A stretch of DNA of 64,000 nucleotides from Martinezella tropici (GTDB taxonomy: Bacteria > Pseudomonadota > Alphaproteobacteria > Rhizobiales > Rhizobiaceae): the NCBI RefSeq assembly GCF_003287875.1, contig NZ_QMKK01000035.1:186001-250000 (forward strand), read 5' to 3'. Shown piece by piece: positions 1-7,621 of the stretch. The notes beneath the pieces were generated by a model. That model saw nothing but the letters and a program-made list of their open reading frames with translations. It had not been told where the DNA came from and did not search any database. The position numbers were made by a program, and so were the translations under genes. Numbering within the stretch: position 1 is the first letter of the stretch; every line of letters starts with the position of its first letter.

Positions 1-611
1 TGGTTGAGCCCGAGAGCGGCGATCTTCCGGGTGGAAAATTCGAGATAGATGGCCTCATCCTGCGCACCGATAATATCCACCTTACCGATATTGGGAACGG
101 TCAGCACCTTTGCCCGCGCATCCTCGACCAGATCGCGAAGCTGGCGCTGCGTCAGCCCATCGCTGGTGAAGGCGTAGATATTGCCATAGACGTCGCCGAA
201 GTTATCGTTGAAAAATGGCCCGACGACGCCGCTTGGGAAATCTCCCTTGATGTCGCCGACCAGGTTGCGGACCCGCATCCAGATGGCATTGACATCCTTG
301 GCCTTGGTCGTCGGCAGAAGCTCGACGAAAATGGTCGTCTGGCCGGCAACCGTCTCACTCTTCGTATAATCGAGCGAATCCAGCTCCTCGAGCTTCTTTT
401 CGATCCGGTCGGTGACCTGCTTGGTGACTTCCTCGGCCGATGCGCCAGGCCATTGCGCCTGAATGATCATCGTCTTGATGGTGAAGGCGGGATCTTCCTC
501 GCGGCCGAGCCCGATATAGGAAAACGCGCCGGCCAGAATGAAGACGATCATGAAGTACCAGACGAGCGAACGATGTTCGAGCGCCCAGTCGGACAGGTTG
601 AATTTTTTCAC
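1..611 (-). CDS. RND efflux pump inner-membrane subunit (N-terminal part; gene runs off the window)
   Basis: Proton-driven drug or solvent export across the envelope, as the pump of a tripartite RND system. About 203 N-terminal residues are visible. They begin at a GTG codon (MKKFNLSDWALEHRS) with a first membrane helix (residues about 16-33) and then the porter-domain sequence typical of AcrB/MexB relatives, including GREEDPAF and QWPGASAEEV. The GTG lies 11 bases after the stop of the preceding adaptor gene, with GGAAA as a ribosome site. It is the third gene of an operon with two adaptor genes. The family is normally a little over 1000 residues, so most of the gene lies outside. Substrate cannot be predicted. 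Confidence 0.93.
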   Translation of the reverse strand, partial: MKKFNLSDWALEHRSLVWYFMIVFILAGAFSYIGLGREEDPAFTIKTMIIQAQWPGASAEEVTKQVTDRIEKKLEELDSLDYTKSETVAGQTTIFVELLPTTKAKDVNAIWMRVRNLVGDIKGDFPSGVVGPFFNDNFGDVYGNIYAFTSDGLTQRQLRDLVEDARAKVLTVPNIGKVDIIGAQDEAIYLEFSTRKIAALGLN

Positions 612-622
612 GGGGTGTTTCC

Positions 623-1693
623 TTAATCCAGTCGGACGGCCTGGCCGTCGGCAAGCTTGTGAACTCCGGCAACGACGACGCGTTCGCCGGCGCTGACGCC
701 TTCTGCGATCTTCACGGAACCGCCCTCGACAAGGTCTCCATCGATCTTGATCGCGCGAATGAAGACCTTGCGGGCCGCAGCATCGACCACCCAGACATTC
801 GGCTTTCCGTCCTTCATCAGGACGGATGAAGAGGGCAGGAGGATCATCGGATCTGCGACGACAGTCGCGGTTGCTGTGACGACGGAGCCCAGGCGGAACG
901 CTGCCGGCGGATCGATGAGCGTGATTTTCGTGCGTCGCGTGCGGGTCGTCGCCTCGGCTTCCGGAGCAATCTCCCTGACGACGCCGCTCGCGCGGATGGT
1001 TGGATCCAGCTGGAGAGCGACCTCAAAGGGCGATCCCACCTTGAGACCGTCGAAGCTGGCGACGGGTATATCGATGATGACGTCGCGCTGGTCGGGCCGG
1101 GCGACGGTGGCAATGCTTTGGCCCGCGGACACCACCTGGCCCACTTCGGCGGATGTCGCCGTCACGACGCCGTCGAATTCCGCCTTGAGCTGCGTATATC
1201 CCAGTTGCTCTTCCGCTTTGTCCAAATTGGCCTGGGCCTTGGCAACCGAAGCAATGGCGCTCTTGCGCCCAAGTTCCGCCTCTTCATAAGCCGCTTCACT
1301 TCCCGATCTGCTCTCGAGCAGGGAGCGCTGGCGCTCTTCGGTGGATGCGGCATTCGCCAACTGCGCCTGGGCATTCGAAAGTTCGGATTGCGAACTTTTC
1401 ACTGCAAGCTCCAGCGACAGCGGGTCGATGGCGGCAACAACATCGCCCTTCTTGACGATATCGCCGACGCTGACCTTGCGCGCTATGACGCGCCCCAGAA
1501 CCCGAAATGCGAGCTGGGTCTCGATCCTGGCCTCGACCGTCCCGGGCAAGGTCAGTGCGGAAGCCGCGGTGGACTTGACGACAACGGAAAGCACGGGGCG
1601 CGCCGGCTCGTAATGGGCTTCCTCCTGCTTCTCGCAGGACGTCAGCAGCAGTGAGCCGAGGATCGCAAGGCCGGCTGTGATACGGATTTTCAT
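623..1693 (-). CDS. RND efflux periplasmic adaptor lipoprotein (HlyD/AcrA family)
   Basis: Membrane-fusion protein linking the RND pump to an outer-membrane channel. It has a lipoprotein signal peptide with lipobox LLTSC near residue 20, then the barrel-sandwich (lipoyl-like) segment around GRVIARKVSVGDIVKKGDVV, a coiled-coil hairpin rich in Ala/Gln/Glu (about residues 95-165), the second lipoyl half (FDGVVTATSAEVGQVV) and C-terminal beta-barrel sequence. At 356 residues it has the usual family size. Its ATG overlaps the stop of the upstream adaptor gene (ATGA), and the pump gene follows after 11 bases, so the three genes are co-transcribed and probably translationally coupled. Confidence 0.93.
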   Translation of the reverse strand: MKIRITAGLAILGSLLLTSCEKQEEAHYEPARPVLSVVVKSTAASALTLPGTVEARIETQLAFRVLGRVIARKVSVGDIVKKGDVVAAIDPLSLELAVKSSQSELSNAQAQLANAASTEERQRSLLESRSGSEAAYEEAELGRKSAIASVAKAQANLDKAEEQLGYTQLKAEFDGVVTATSAEVGQVVSAGQSIATVARPDQRDVIIDIPVASFDGLKVGSPFEVALQLDPTIRASGVVREIAPEAEATTRTRRTKITLIDPPAAFRLGSVVTATATVVADPMILLPSSSVLMKDGKPNVWVVDAAARKVFIRAIKIDGDLVEGGSVKIAEGVSAGERVVVAGVHKLADGQAVRLD

Positions 1694-2766
1694 TTTGCAG
1701 CTCCCTTGTCGTATGTGACGGCCTGGCCCGGTCGCAGGAATTTTGTACCGTCGACGACGACGATCTCGCCCGGGGACACGCCAGTGCGCACTGCGAAGCG
1801 GCCTGTCTCATAGCCAGAGACATCGATCTGGCGCAGCGACACGCTCGATGAAGCGGGATCGATGATCCAGACGGCCGGCTTTCCGCTCTTCGAGGCCATT
1901 GCCGACCACGGTAATTCGATCGCGTCCCGCGCGGTGGACCGGAACACGCCGACCACCGGAGCGCCAAGCTGCATATCCGGAGCCGCTTCGAGACCCACCT
2001 TGACCCTGATCGTTCCGGTCGAGGCATCGATCGTGGGCGAGATTTCGCGCACGAAAGCCTCCATCCTGTGCGACGGGGCCGAAAGAGGACTGACGGCAAC
2101 CTGGTTTTCAAGATTTCGCCCGAGATAGAGGGATTCGAAGACGTTGAAGACAGCGTCGCGAGGGCCGTCATGCGCAAGCGTAAAGACCAGCTGTGCGGCT
2201 TGCGCGACCTGCCCCACTTCGGCGTTTCTGGCGGTGATGATACCATCGGCATCGGCGCGTAGCTCCGTATAGGAGAGCGCGTCCTGTGCCGTGTCGAGCT
2301 GAGCTTGTGCCGACTTCACGCTTCCCTGGGCAGTGAGCAACGTTTCCTGGGCTTGATCGAGTGCTGCGCGCGTCGTCACCTGCGTCTTGAAGAGGTTCTG
2401 CTGGCGGTCGAATGCCAATTGGGCCTGCGTTTGCTGCGCGAGCGCCGATTGCAGGTTCGCAGTGGCAACGTCGAGATCCGCCTTCTGTTCTTCGGCGTCC
2501 ATGCGCGCAAGCACCTGTCCGGCCTTCACCGACGTCCCAACGTCAACCAGGCGCTCGACGATACGTCCGCTTACCCGGAAAGAGAGGTCGCTTTCGACGC
2601 GGGCGCTCACTTCGCCGGTAATGGCGTTGCTTTCCACGACCGGCGTGACCTTGGCCACGACAGCCTCCACGTTCTTTGGCTTCGTCTCACTCTCGGCCTG
2701 CTTTTCGCATGACGACAGCGCGACCGCACTCGCACCCAGCCATGCGATGACAAGGATAGTTTTCAT
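1690..2766 (-). CDS. RND efflux periplasmic adaptor lipoprotein, first gene of the operon
   Basis: Second, paralogous membrane-fusion protein of the same pump system. I place the start at the ATG at 2766 (MKTILVIAW), preceded by AGAGG. This gives a clean lipoprotein signal (ALSSC) and 358 residues. A longer frame reaches back to 2823, but it would run through the operator region. The fold is as in the next gene: lipoyl half (SGRIVERLVDVGTSVKAGQVL), Gln/Ala-rich coiled coil and a second lipoyl half (ADGIITARNAEVGQV). Two non-identical adaptors before one pump gene is a known but minority arrangement; they may form hetero-oligomers. Transcription is divergent from the TetR gene, which probably represses it. 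Confidence 0.92.
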   Translation of the reverse strand: MKTILVIAWLGASAVALSSCEKQAESETKPKNVEAVVAKVTPVVESNAITGEVSARVESDLSFRVSGRIVERLVDVGTSVKAGQVLARMDAEEQKADLDVATANLQSALAQQTQAQLAFDRQQNLFKTQVTTRAALDQAQETLLTAQGSVKSAQAQLDTAQDALSYTELRADADGIITARNAEVGQVAQAAQLVFTLAHDGPRDAVFNVFESLYLGRNLENQVAVSPLSAPSHRMEAFVREISPTIDASTGTIRVKVGLEAAPDMQLGAPVVGVFRSTARDAIELPWSAMASKSGKPAVWIIDPASSSVSLRQIDVSGYETGRFAVRTGVSPGEIVVVDGTKFLRPGQAVTYDKGAAK

Positions 2767-2802
2767 GATTGACCTCTTGCATCCATTGGCGAGACGAATA
2801 TT

Positions 2803-2824
2803 ATTGACTGACTCATTAGTCAAT
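2803..2824. promoter_or_regulatory. Inverted repeat, candidate TetR operator 1
   Basis: ATTGACT and AGTCAAT are perfect 7-base arms around an 8-base centre, in the 105-bp gap between the divergent RND operon and the tetR gene. It sits about 37 bases upstream of the adaptor ATG. Position and symmetry suit a TetR dimer site; binding is inferred. Confidence 0.55.
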
Positions 2825-2834
2825 AGAATTTATC

Positions 2835-2852
2835 TTGACGTCGAACCGTCAA
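2835..2852. promoter_or_regulatory. Inverted repeat, candidate TetR operator 2
   Basis: TTGACG-TCGAAC-CGTCAA is a perfect inverted repeat ending 19 bases before the tetR ATG. It shares the TTGAC half-site core with the neighbouring repeat at 2803-2824. A tandem pair with a common half-site suggests one repressor covering both divergent promoters. Confidence 0.5.
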
Positions 2853-2871
2853 TAACCCTCAAGGTGGCACC

Positions 2872-3489
2872 ATGACCGATCTAAAAAAGCTGACGCGCGC
2901 GGAGCAAAAGGCCCGTCGCCCCATACAGATCCTGGATGCCGCATTTGAGGAGTTCGTCGAGCGCGGCTATGTCGCTACACGCGTCGAAGATATTGCCAGC
3001 AGGGTCGGGGTTACGAAGGGAACCATCTATGTCTACTTCGAGACCAAGGAACAGCTTTTCGAGGCGATGATCAGGCACATTTCCGAGCCTCTCGAAAATC
3101 TGCTGGCAAGCTCAAACGAACTGAAAGGGACCGTCACGGAGCGGCTTCAGGGGAATATCGAGCTCATCTACGATCTCATAATCAGGGATCGCAAATTGCG
3201 GGAGCTGATGCGCTTCGTCATTGCCGAGGGTTCACGTTTCCCGCAGATCGTCGATCGGCACCACGACATATTTATCGAGCCGCTCGAGCGTCAAATGCAG
3301 TCCCTCATCGACGAAGGGGTAAAACTCGGGGAGTTCCGTCCGGCACCGGCGGCGTTCTGCGACGCGGTCGTGGCGCCCGCCATCGCCTTTCTATTCTTCA
3401 AGCTCCTTTTCGACGACCGACAGCCTCTGGACAAAACCACCTATCTGAAAGCGCATATTGATCTTGTGATGCACGGGCTGCTGAGATGA
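2872..3489 (+). CDS. TetR/AcrR-family transcriptional repressor
   Basis: Predicted local repressor of the divergent efflux operon. The N-terminal TetR helix-turn-helix is clear at about residues 20-65 (ILDAAFEEFVERGY, VEDIASRVGVTKGTIYVYF, KEQLF). The C-terminal two-thirds is a helical ligand-binding domain like those of AcrR-type proteins. The length, 205 residues, is typical. The start ATG follows AAGGTGG. The divergent position next to RND adaptor genes and the two inverted repeats in the shared promoter region support autoregulation and efflux control. The inducing ligand is unknown. Confidence 0.93.
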   Translation: MTDLKKLTRAEQKARRPIQILDAAFEEFVERGYVATRVEDIASRVGVTKGTIYVYFETKEQLFEAMIRHISEPLENLLASSNELKGTVTERLQGNIELIYDLIIRDRKLRELMRFVIAEGSRFPQIVDRHHDIFIEPLERQMQSLIDEGVKLGEFRPAPAAFCDAVVAPAIAFLFFKLLFDDRQPLDKTTYLKAHIDLVMHGLLR

Positions 3490-3508
3490 TCCATCCTCTG
3501 ATCGACGG

Positions 3509-3658
3509 GTTCATCGCATAGACAAGGATGGTCTGCGGATGGAACGCATCGATCAGATCGATGCTCTCATAGTAGCGACCGCTTCCATCCAAGGTCTTCT
3601 CGAGCTCGTCGGCACAATGGAGGACGGCGTAACGCGCTGTGAGCCTCCTAGTTGGCAG
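3509..3658 (-). pseudogene. Fragment of a molybdopterin-dependent (sulfite oxidase/YedY-like) oxidoreductase
   Basis: One reading frame translates as LTARYAVLHCADELEKT followed by LDGSGRYYESIDLIDAFHP and QTILVYAMN. The pattern 'HCADE...YYESIDL.DAFHPQTILAYGMN' is, from memory, characteristic of the substrate-side segment of the Oxidored_molyb domain. Here it is cut off on both sides: after AMN the frame loses similarity and runs into tetR, and upstream it ends near a stem-loop. It is a relic of about 50 codons, probably left by a deletion. No start or ribosome site is visible. Confidence 0.55.
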
Positions 3659-3679
3659 TTTTTTGAGATGCAGTTTTGC

Positions 3680-3706
3680 CTTGGGGCGGCTTCGTTACGC
3701 CCCAAG
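3680..3706. terminator. Stem-loop between two gene remnants
   Basis: CTTGGGGCG and CGCCCCAAG form a perfect 9-bp stem with a 9-base loop, starting 4 bases beyond the TAG of the broken TetR remnant on the minus strand. There is no strong U-tract, so it is only a possible terminator of that former gene. Confidence 0.4.
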
Positions 3707-3709
3707 CCT

Positions 3710-3948
3710 CTATCGAGCGACGGTCGGAAACAGGCGCTGCAGGGTCGGCGCCAGAATGGTGGCGAACACTTCGGGCGCCCCATAAGCTCGCGCCAGAGCA
3801 TGGCTCCATGGATGGAAGCCATCAATATCTCGGCCTCAACGCTGGGTTCGCTCGAGAGCTTCAAGGTTCCGTCCTTGGCGCCGCGTTCCTTGATGGAGGT
3901 GAGCCATGTCGAGATAAACCGGAAGAAGGCCTTCGTTTGAGCGCGATG
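3710..3948 (-). pseudogene. TetR-family regulator C-terminal remnant with frameshift
   Basis: Reading leftwards, one frame gives TKAFFRFISTWLTSIKERG, AKDGTLKLSSEPSVEAEI and LMASIHGAMLW. After this Trp the frame must shift by one base, near 3793, where a G seems lost from GGG, to continue as ARAYGAPEVFATILAPTL, QRLFPTVAR and the stop at 3710-3712. The combined sequence resembles the effector domain of TetR/AcrR proteins (the segment between a Cys-rich helix and the C-terminus). No intact DNA-binding domain is readable upstream, where several frames are broken. Treated as a decayed regulator; a sequencing error at the GG run cannot be excluded. Confidence 0.5.
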
Positions 3949-4141
3949 AGAGCGGCCCGGCGCAACAATACGCGATACACTCCGCAAGCAGCGCGCGCTG
4001 CGGCTTCCGAAGAGCTTCTGAATCCCACGACCGGCCACCGCACACTTGGGCAATGATCGTTCTGGCGCCGGTCGCGCCATCGGATTGGAACTCACTCGCC
4101 TCTATTTGATTATATTAGGAATATCGCGCTGGGCGGCATCC

Positions 4142-4540
4142 ATGAGGACCTTGGCTGTGAAACTTCTTATCGTCGCCCTGCTGCTTGCAAGCATGACCTC
4201 CTGCTCCGACGGACAACAACAAACCGAACGCCAAATTCGCTCGGTACTTTCCTGGAGTGCAACGGCGGACATGGCCCTCGACGCACGCGTGAGAATGCTG
4301 GTGCCGAACAGCTTTACCGCCCTCACCATGGAACGGTGCGGAAAAGAGATCGGCAGCCTGTCGACGAAGCTTTCGGCATCTCGGCGGGATTTCGCGACCG
4401 TGGCCGATCAGCTGAACACGGTCATCGGCGCGGCGCATGACGACCTCGTCAACGGCCGGACAGATACGATTTCACAGCATCTTGAGGCTTTGCGGAACCT
4501 CGAAGCCAAGTTGAAAACGGGCTCCGGAGCAGCACAATGA
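4142..4540 (+). CDS. Small predicted lipoprotein preceding an Nramp-like transporter
   Basis: About 132 residues when started at the ATG at 4142 (MRTLAVKLLIVALLLAS), which gives a lipoprotein signal with lipobox ASMTSC. A frame without signal would start at 4046. The mature part is helical and hydrophilic, with one further Cys (MERCGKEI) and heptad-like spacing in its last 60 residues. I recognise no family. Its stop overlaps the start of the transporter gene (ATGA), so it is co-translated with it and may be an envelope-side partner or sensor. That role is inference from context only. Confidence 0.7.
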   Translation: MRTLAVKLLIVALLLASMTSCSDGQQQTERQIRSVLSWSATADMALDARVRMLVPNSFTALTMERCGKEIGSLSTKLSASRRDFATVADQLNTVIGAAHDDLVNGRTDTISQHLEALRNLEAKLKTGSGAAQ

Positions 4541-5754
4541 AAAAATTGCTGCAGATATCGCTTGGCGTCATCACGAGCATCGGCGGTTTTCTTGAAACGG
4601 GAAATATCGCGACCTCCAGCCAGGCGGGCGCGGCCCATGGATACGGGCCTCTCTGGGCCATCGTGCTCGGCACGATCTGCGTGATTTTCCTCGTCGAGAT
4701 GTCGGGGCGGTTTGCAATCGCGAGCCATTACACGATTGTCGATGGAATTCGGGACCGCTTCGGTTCCAACGTTTTTCTTCTGACCGTAACCATAGCGTTT
4801 ATCGTCAATCTTCTTGTTCTTGCAGCCGAAATCGGCGGCATCTCGCTGGCGCTGCAGTTCCTGACAGGCGTGAAATTTCAGTGGTGGTCGCTGCCGGTGA
4901 CATTTGCCGTCTGGTTGCTGCTGTGGCGAGGTACGTTCGGCCTCATCGAGAATGGCATATCGTCCCTGGGCCTTCTGGCGCTGTCCTTCGTCGTCGCCGT
5001 GTTCGTCATGGGACCGCCTTGGGATGAGGTCGTAAAAGGCGTGGTGCCGACGCTGCCAAGCGAAGATCCCCTCCACTACGGTTTTATCGTCGTCGGAATA
5101 TTGGGCGCAGTCATCTCCCCCTACCTCTTCTACTTCTATTCCTCGGGCGCCATCGAAGACGAATGGGACAAAAGCTTTTTTGGCGCCAATCGCGCGATAG
5201 CAATCATCGGCATGAGCTTCGGCGCGATCATCACCGCCGCCATCATGGTGCTGGCTGCGATGATCTATCCCCCCAAAGGGGTCGGAGACATCGAAGGATA
5301 TGAGCAGATCGCCATGATCCTCACGCCGGCCTTCGGAAAATGGGGATTCTATCTCTTTGCAATGTCCCTCGGCATCACCTGCCTGGGCGCAGCCCTCGAA
5401 GTGAGCTTGGCGCAGGCCTATCTGGTCGCACAGGGTTTCGGATGGAACTGGTCGGAAAATACGAAGCCAAAAGACAATCCCGCCTTCTGCCTCGTCTATA
5501 CCGCTTCGCTTCTGATTGCCATGATCCCGATCATCGCCGGCATAGATCCTCTCCAGCTCACCATCTTTTCGATGGCGCTCAGCGCCCTCAGCCTGCCGTT
5601 CGGCGTGGTTCCCTTCCTCGTTCTCATGAACGACCCGGCCTATGTGGGCGAGCATAGAAATGGCTGGATCAGCAATGCCGCCGTCATCTTTATCGTCGCG
5701 ATGGCGTTCGTGCTTTCGATTGTAACCACGCCGCTCGAAATTCTGGGAGGCTGA
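4537..5754 (+). CDS. Nramp/SLC11-related divalent cation transporter with altered metal-site motifs
   Basis: Inner-membrane carrier of about 405 residues with 11 predicted membrane helices and the LeuT-like Nramp layout. The TM1 unwound motif, normally DPGN, reads ETGN (GGFLETGNIATSSQAGA). The TM6 motif, normally MPH, reads SPY (GAVISPYLFYFYSSG). The methionine that favours transition metals is therefore absent and the aspartate is a glutamate. In characterised relatives, loss of this Met goes with Mg2+ transport (NRMT type), so a harder ion than Mn2+/Fe2+ is plausible here. The gene is second in a four-gene operon with a lipoprotein and two PRC-barrel-like proteins. Confidence 0.85.
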   Translation: MKKLLQISLGVITSIGGFLETGNIATSSQAGAAHGYGPLWAIVLGTICVIFLVEMSGRFAIASHYTIVDGIRDRFGSNVFLLTVTIAFIVNLLVLAAEIGGISLALQFLTGVKFQWWSLPVTFAVWLLLWRGTFGLIENGISSLGLLALSFVVAVFVMGPPWDEVVKGVVPTLPSEDPLHYGFIVVGILGAVISPYLFYFYSSGAIEDEWDKSFFGANRAIAIIGMSFGAIITAAIMVLAAMIYPPKGVGDIEGYEQIAMILTPAFGKWGFYLFAMSLGITCLGAALEVSLAQAYLVAQGFGWNWSENTKPKDNPAFCLVYTASLLIAMIPIIAGIDPLQLTIFSMALSALSLPFGVVPFLVLMNDPAYVGEHRNGWISNAAVIFIVAMAFVLSIVTTPLEILGG

Positions 5755-5755
5755 C

Positions 5756-6121
5756 ATGTATCTCGGCTGTGACGTTCTGGATAAGCAGGTCGTCGATCGA
5801 CGGCAGGCCCGCATCGGAAAGGTCGATGGCATCGTGCTTACGGCCGCAGATGACGGCCGGCTCAAGATCGCCTTCATCGAAATGGGTACCCCGGCGCTGG
5901 TGCGAAGATTGAGCCGGCGCCTGTATGCCTGGATGCTCGCTTCTTCCCAACGCGCGCAAGCGGGTGACGGCTGGCGTCCCTACCGGATCCCATGGTCGAA
6001 AATCACCGATGTGGGCGTCGATATCGAAGCCGATGTCGACAATAGCGAGACACCGCTTGAGCGGGCGCAGGAATGGCTGAGACAACATATCTTCAGCCAC
6101 ATCCCGGGAGGACGGTCGTGA
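5756..6121 (+). CDS. PRC-barrel-like cytoplasmic protein, transporter operon
   Basis: 121 residues beginning MYLGCDVLDKQVVDRRQARI. The N-terminal 50 residues fit a PRC-barrel half (VVDRRQARIGKVDGIVL, then ADDGRLKIAFIEMG). The middle is a short amphipathic helix, and the end returns to a 'PYRIPWSKI-DVGVDIEADV' segment of the type found at the end of such barrels. It starts one base after the transporter stop and overlaps the next gene by four bases (GTGA). PRC-barrel proteins next to membrane transporters often act as cytosolic regulatory subunits; that role is inferred here. Confidence 0.75.
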   Translation: MYLGCDVLDKQVVDRRQARIGKVDGIVLTAADDGRLKIAFIEMGTPALVRRLSRRLYAWMLASSQRAQAGDGWRPYRIPWSKITDVGVDIEADVDNSETPLERAQEWLRQHIFSHIPGGRS

Positions 6122-6432
6122 CGGAAATTCACCTGGAACTCCTGCTCGGAACGCAGGTTCATGACGTGAATGATCAGCCGATCGGGCGGCTGGAGGAGAT
6201 CAAGGCGGAACCTATGGAAGAAGATTTCGTCATCGTCGAATATCACCTCGGAGCTCTCGGTTTGCTCGAACGATTATCGGCAACGGCGATCGGCAACGCG
6301 ATCCTGCGCCCCTTCGGTTTCAGGGAGCGGTCGAGCGGCTACATCGTGCCATGGGACAAGCTCGATGTGACGGATCCCACCCATCTGAAACTCAGATGCA
6401 CCGTCGCCGCTCTCGACGCGAGACCTCGATGA
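6118..6432 (+). CDS. Second PRC-barrel-like protein of the Nramp operon
   Basis: 104 residues when started at GTG 6118, which overlaps the upstream stop as GTGA. An in-frame ATG at 6073 would lie inside the previous gene. The sequence repeats the architecture of its neighbour: VHDVNDQPIGRLEEIKAEP followed by FVIVEYHLG, a helix (LLERLSATAIGNAILRPF) and a closing YIVPWDKLDVTDPTHLKL strand. The two genes look like paralogues that pair up to complete a barrel. Last gene of the operon; no terminator is evident. Confidence 0.72.
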   Translation: MTEIHLELLLGTQVHDVNDQPIGRLEEIKAEPMEEDFVIVEYHLGALGLLERLSATAIGNAILRPFGFRERSSGYIVPWDKLDVTDPTHLKLRCTVAALDARPR

Positions 6433-6659
6433 AAATGCGTATTGCCGCTGGCACGAGCCTGACCAGCGCAGTCAAAGGATGGCAGGATGCCGCAATGCCG
6501 GATGGCAAAGCGGCTCGTTGATCACCTCAGTCGTCCTTTCGTCTCAACGCTTGGCAACTTTCTTTGCTGCGCGGATCGCGCCGTTCCACAAGATCTCCAC
6601 AACTGATAGCGCAACGCCATAATTATCGCCTTAGATGGGAGGGAAGCTGAGTTGTCGAT

Positions 6660-6824
6660 ATGGTTCGTTTTCCGCCCGGAATATTAATGGCTGCGATGCT
6701 GTGTGCCATCGCGCTTTCCATTCTGCTCGCTACATCGCAAACCCGGCAAACCAAGAGAGATTCCCTAATCCGGAAAGGAGTTGGCGTTACTGATCACTCG
6801 CACAAAGGTGATATTATGAAATAG
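6660..6824 (+). CDS. Possible 54-residue single-helix peptide
   Basis: An ATG at 6660 opens a 54-codon frame ending at TAG 6822-6824. It encodes one hydrophobic helix (ILMAAMLCAIALSILLA) followed by a basic tail. GGGAGGGAAG lies about 13 bases upstream, a little far for a ribosome site. The rest of 6433-6990 holds nothing I recognise. The hydrophobic helix and purine-rich leader are the only support; it may be a chance frame. Confidence 0.28.
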   Translation: MVRFPPGILMAAMLCAIALSILLATSQTRQTKRDSLIRKGVGVTDHSHKGDIMK

Positions 6825-6990
6825 GCGAACTCGACTCGTGCCGGCGCAGGAGCGGCAGTTCATTTTCGACAAGTGTCCTTTGCTTTGGTTTCTTGTCCGG
6901 CACACCCCGGCACATACCCGCAAAGTTTGAGTTGACCATTCTCGATGGCGAGGTGACACTTGCAACCCGCAGAAGGCAGGAGGAAAAACG

Positions 6991-7296
6991 ATGGTCGAGG
7001 CAGACCGCTGGCGCCATATGGCAAGCGCACCGAAAGACGGCAGTCGCATCCTTGTCACGATCCGCCCGTCCGAACAGGGGCCGGCAGAAGTTGACCTTGC
7101 CTATTGGTCGAATGGCGATCAGTTCGGTGCGGAAGGCTGGCGCGCCTCTGATTCTGCGCCCGGCCGCATCGTCGAATATGCCGAGCCGGAATTGAAGTGC
7201 TGGATGCCGATGCCGTCGGCCAATCTCAACCGCACCTCGATGCCCTCACCGTGGGAAGGCGATGATACCCAGCAACTCGACGGATCAGGGATTTAA
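6991..7296 (+). CDS. DUF551-like small protein
   Basis: 101 residues with an excellent ribosome site (CAGGAGGAAAA). The start WRHMASAPKDGSRILVTI, an internal 'W...GWRAS' strand and the later CWMPMP follow the pattern WxPIxTAPKDGxxVLL...W.PLP of the DUF551 family, common in phages and Proteobacteria. Function unknown. It stands alone between the transporter operon and a run of short ORFs on the other strand. Confidence 0.75.
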   Translation: MVEADRWRHMASAPKDGSRILVTIRPSEQGPAEVDLAYWSNGDQFGAEGWRASDSAPGRIVEYAEPELKCWMPMPSANLNRTSMPSPWEGDDTQQLDGSGI

Positions 7297-7364
7297 GAAA
7301 TCGTACCTGCAGGTCGCGAAGAACCGATGACAAGATTGCGTCAGCGAGAGCGACTGACCTCGGC

Positions 7365-7559
7365 TCACCGACTCGCCTCATCACTATCCGCATAAGCTTC
7401 GACGGCGGCCTCGAATTCGGCAAGCAAAGCGTCGGACATGGTATCGTTCGTGCCGGCTGCACAAGCATCGGACTGACGCATGAGGCGTTCGTAATCCTCG
7501 ATGTTGAGCAGTACGAGCCGAGGCTTGTTGCGCTGTAATTGCTGCAAAACGACCCGCAT
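7365..7559 (-). CDS. Truncated Phd/YefM-type antitoxin-like ORF
   Basis: The segment NKPRLVLLNIEDYERLMRQ matches the conserved middle of Phd/YefM antitoxins (grasping beta-strand plus 'S/N.EDYERL'). It is followed by a C-terminal helix of the kind that neutralises a toxin (MSDALLAEFEAAVEAYAD). The N-terminal DNA-binding part normally placed before it is missing or unrecognisable: the frame before the match reads RVVLQQLQR, from ATG 7559. A longer frame goes to 7601. No toxin gene follows. Probably a decayed or orphan antitoxin. Confidence 0.42.
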   Translation of the reverse strand: MRVVLQQLQRNKPRLVLLNIEDYERLMRQSDACAAGTNDTMSDALLAEFEAAVEAYADSDEASR

Positions 7560-7621
7560 CGGCGGACGGTTGTCAGTCTGTGGCGACGGCTTGCAAAGCA
7601 AGCTTCAAAGTTCAGATCTCA

